From assembly GCF_051967575.1 (NCBI RefSeq), contig NZ_JBQCJW010000042.1, positions 1 to 25,990 of the forward strand: a DNA stretch of 25,990 nucleotides. The letters are read 5' to 3'. This stretch comes from Solibacillus silvestris_B. Its GTDB lineage: Bacteria > Bacillota > Bacilli > Bacillales_A > Planococcaceae. The notes below the pieces were generated by a model. That model was not told where the DNA came from. It did no database searches and saw nothing but the letters and a program-made list of their open reading frames with translations. Both the position numbers and the translations under genes were made by a program. Below, piece by piece: positions 24,115-25,990 of this stretch. Numbering within the stretch: the first letter of the stretch is position 1; each line of letters starts with the position of its first letter.

Positions 24115-24213
24115 ATTGCTATACAAGTTTTATGCAAATTAAAGATCATGCCTAGCAAGTATAAAAGCTGCTTTATTAACGTTTTATTCACTTGCATAAA
24201 ATCTCGTATAAAC
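24115..24213. repeat. Imperfect long inverted repeat
   Basis: ATACAAGTTTTATGCAA at about 24121 pairs with TTGCATAAAATCTCGTAT at about 24192, with about 15 of 17 bases paired and one bulge. The match extends loosely into AATTG/CAAT outside. The inner 50 bases hold a smaller AAAAGC/GCTTTAT fold. No gene is present. It may be a MITE-like remnant or a structured RNA. Confidence 0.35.
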
Positions 24214-24225
24214 AATATTCCAATA

Positions 24226-24267
24226 AAAAATCGGTAAACGCTGCTACAACAACGTTTACCGATTTTT
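24226..24267. terminator. Strong bidirectional terminator
   Basis: AAAAATCGGTAAACG (24226-24240) and CGTTTACCGATTTTT (24253-24267) form a perfect 15-bp stem with a 12-base loop. The A and T runs at the ends serve both strands. It separates the rightward sigma operon from the leftward genes. Confidence 0.9.
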
Positions 24268-24319
24268 CTGTTGACCCCAAACTTTGATTTGGGAACTTTA
24301 TTTTGTATTGTTATGAATA

Positions 24320-24832
24320 CTACAAGTTTGAAATCTCATTCATAATCTGTTTTAACCCATCGTTCAAACCCAATAAATTATGATATTTCTCTGTTATAAA
24401 AACATAACTATGGTCCGTATTTTCAGGAGAAAAGATATAATCAGTTTGTCTAATTTCTGTGGTAGAGCTCTTATCAACGAAAACATCTGCATCAACTTCT
24501 ACTTTGTATATATTCACTTTATATTGTATTGTATTATCCTTTAAATACTCGATAACATATGTGGGTTCCTTATTTAATAAATTTTTTTCAGATTTATTTA
24601 ATTCAACAAAAAAGTGGTCATATATATTAACCATATCTTTAAAAAAATCATCGTTCTGGGTATACTCAAATATTTGATTATCTGTTGCGCTATCTTTTAC
24701 GATGATTAAATCAACTGATGGTATGCTATTTAATATTCCTCCTATGTAATTCGTTTTATTTTGTTCAGTCCAAGTCAAAAACAATGCCACTCCTAAAACA
24801 AAAAAGATTATTAAGAATACCCATTTTTTCAT
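24320..24832 (-). CDS. Membrane-anchored protein of unknown function
   Basis: 170 residues from ATG 24832 after GGGGGTG. Residues 3-21 (KWVFLIIFFVLGVALFLTW) form an N-terminal membrane anchor or signal. The rest is a soluble, acidic domain likely outside the cell (GGILNSIPSVDLIIVKD, then NIYKVEVDADVFVDKSST and TDHSYVFITEKYHNLLGL). There is no cysteine after the hydrophobic stretch, so it is not a lipoprotein. I do not recognise the family. Low-GC codon use resembles the two neighbours to the right, and all three are on the same strand. Confidence 0.65.
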   Translation of the reverse strand: MKKWVFLIIFFVLGVALFLTWTEQNKTNYIGGILNSIPSVDLIIVKDSATDNQIFEYTQNDDFFKDMVNIYDHFFVELNKSEKNLLNKEPTYVIEYLKDNTIQYKVNIYKVEVDADVFVDKSSTTEIRQTDYIFSPENTDHSYVFITEKYHNLLGLNDGLKQIMNEISNL

Positions 24833-24931
24833 ACGACACCCCCGATAATAGCTGTTTTAATCTATATTCGATTTGTTATTTAAAATACCTTTAAAACATG
24901 CCTAAAGCGTCGTTTAAATGACCTCCTAAAA

Positions 24932-24968
24932 TTTAAACACCCCATTCTATTGAATGAGGCAGTTTGTT
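24932..24968 (-). terminator. Possible leftward terminator
   Basis: On the minus strand, AAACTGCCTCATTC and GAATGGGGTGTTT pair around AATA with one bulge, followed by AAATTTT. It lies between the 64-residue gene and the next leftward gene. Confidence 0.45.
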
Positions 24969-25018
24969 ACCAAAGTTTCATTTGGGAACGTTAATTGAGT
25001 TTCTTATGTATAAATAAA

Positions 25019-25213
25019 TTAAGCACCATCTAGAACGGTTAGTAGAGCAATCGTTATGCAAGATACCATAATCGTAAATGCTCCTGTCATTAAATAGACG
25101 TTAAATTTGAAATCTTTATCGTGACGTGACTTATCAATGATAATTGCTAAGTTTAAACAAAAAATGATTGCTAAAATAGGTGTTCCATATACAGCCATAG
25201 AAATAAAAAACAT
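25019..25213 (-). CDS. Small two-pass membrane protein
   Basis: 64 residues from ATG 25213, where GGAGG lies 5 bases upstream. The longer in-frame reading to 25330 runs through a palindrome and lacks a binding site. Two hydrophobic segments (FFISMAVYGTPILAIIFCLN and VYLMTGAFTIMVSCITIALL) flank a charged loop, DKSRHDKDFKFN. I recognise no family. The strong ribosome binding site and clear topology support a real gene. Confidence 0.6.
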   Translation of the reverse strand: MFFISMAVYGTPILAIIFCLNLAIIIDKSRHDKDFKFNVYLMTGAFTIMVSCITIALLTVLDGA

Positions 25214-25274
25214 TGTAACCTCCAAATTTAATCTAATTTTTAACAAACATAACATAACTATGTATTGATAAACA

Positions 25275-25294
25275 TTCCCAAAGCGAGATTTGGG
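25275..25294. repeat. CCCAAA...TTTGGGAA palindrome, one of three
   Basis: TTCCCAAAGCGAGATTTGGG lies here. On the other strand it matches the pattern of 24276-24295 (CCCAAACTTTGATTTGGGAA) and 24969-24988 (ACCAAAGTTTCATTTGGGAA). All three have CCAAA/TTTGG arms and a shared GGGAA flank and sit beside the right-end genes. Confidence 0.5.
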
Positions 25295-25348
25295 TGCATT
25301 TTCAACTACATATGTATATTTATTCTTCATATTTTTTCAAAGAATAAG

Positions 25349-25816
25349 CTACTCACTTGTGTGTGAATCGATAAGCTTTCCTGTTTTTATATCATAAATT
25401 TTATAATCCATTGTCCACATACGGTCTTTGGTCACCGTAACCTCACAGTAATAAGGAATTGATTTGCCATAAGCATCGAGTTCAGGAATCTCATTGAAAT
25501 TAAATCGTTCGTCTTTTTGAAGCATATTGAAAGTCAAATCAGAAGAACGACCAGATGAAGATATTTCTATCGTGCATTGTCCATTAACAACATCAAAGTC
25601 TTTCGTTATTACATATTTTAAACTTGGAACAGTCATCCATAAAATGAGGAGTCCCATTAGAAAACCGCTCAGCATTTTAATCGTTGACCAAAATTTAATT
25701 TCTTTCTTTCTATACATACGAATAAAAAAAATCACACTGCCTATAACAAATAACACACCTAAACTAAATAAAAAATAATAAATAAAAACAATAAACCCCT
25801 CCCTACAATAAGTCAT
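25349..25816 (-). CDS. Membrane protein of unknown function
   Basis: Up to 155 residues. Two hydrophobic segments (IVFIYYFLFSLGVLFVIGSV and MLSGFLMGLLILWMTVPSL) are separated by a basic loop, RMYRKKEIKFWSTIK. A soluble C-terminal domain of about 80 residues follows (VVNGQCTIEISSSGRSSDLT, then MDYKIYDIKTGKLIDS). The start is uncertain. ATG 25816 has no binding site, while GGGAGGGG lies inside the frame shortly before an ATT codon (about 25792). Translation may begin at a non-standard codon there, or weakly at the ATG. Family unknown. Confidence 0.6.
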   Translation of the reverse strand: MTYCREGFIVFIYYFLFSLGVLFVIGSVIFFIRMYRKKEIKFWSTIKMLSGFLMGLLILWMTVPSLKYVITKDFDVVNGQCTIEISSSGRSSDLTFNMLQKDERFNFNEIPELDAYGKSIPYYCEVTVTKDRMWTMDYKIYDIKTGKLIDSHTSE

Positions 25817-25990
25817 TACTATATTTACATTAATTCAATTATAAAAGTTTCAAAAGTCATCCTTATAACATCCCCTAACCGCGTTTGGTAACATTAATTA
25901 TATCCCAACACCATGGATCTACGTCAAATTTTCGGACACATTCTGCCTAAGTTTTTTCTTGGGGCAACATCCCGAACGGATTGTTCCACA
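25817..25990. other. Right-end non-coding stretch
   Basis: No gene is supported. On the minus strand, short protein-like runs (WNNPFGMLPQEKT, a stop, then ECVRKFDVDPWCWDIINVTK) are visible in one frame near the edge. They might be the end of a broken gene that continues outside the window. Confidence 0.25.

Overview
This window looks like a chromosome segment of a low-GC, spore-former-type Firmicute. Coding regions are AT-rich, ribosome binding sites are strong (AAGGAGG type), GTG and TTG starts are common, and the gene families are typical of Bacillaceae/Planococcaceae: ECF sigma plus zf-HC2 anti-sigma plus a YfjL-like protein, YcdB-like domains, an Atu4866-type protein. A Solibacillus/Lysinibacillus-like host is my guess, not something the sequence proves.

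Positions 1-4200 are a graveyard of mobile and defence DNA. A 5'-truncated SMC/Rad50-like ATPase with a CxxC zinc hook (to 1430) is followed by a copy of what looks like the 3' end of a tmRNA gene (1562-1582), the usual attachment core of ssrA-targeting islands. Next come a hairpin and a fragment of a tyrosine integrase on the minus strand. An internally deleted IS630-type transposase fragment then interrupts a type II toxin gene whose antitoxin survives (2280-2540). About 1 kb of decayed DNA and a small membrane protein gene complete this part.

Positions 4681-12301 hold the main system: a complete, tightly overlapping four-gene Wadjet (Jet) operon in the order jetD-jetA-jetB-jetC. The products are a TOPRIM nuclease subunit, a MukF-like kleisin, a MukE-like winged-helix subunit and a 1464-residue SMC/MukB-like ATPase. 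By homology they form a loop-extruding condensin that recognises and cleaves circular plasmid DNA. A DUF6904-like gene and two poorly understood genes, one apparently frameshifted, follow.

Positions 14135-14451 carry an unusual array: thirteen copies of TTCTAATA (one with a mismatch) at a nearly strict 21-bp period, in two blocks that share a leader.

Positions 14563-23961 are ordinary accessory metabolism and regulation. There is a tiny lipoprotein, an SDR plus Atu4866-like operon divergent from an AraC regulator with a palindromic operator, and a small membrane protein. An ECF sigma factor fused to a large YcdB-like domain comes next. An AlbA_2/Schlafen-type regulator follows, with tandem palindromes inside its own promoter and flanked by 39-bp direct repeats. 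The stretch ends with a second SDR and a sigma/anti-sigma/YfjL-like operon.

Positions 24320-25816 hold three minus-strand genes for small membrane-associated proteins of unknown function, with related CCCAAA...TTTGGG palindromes around them.
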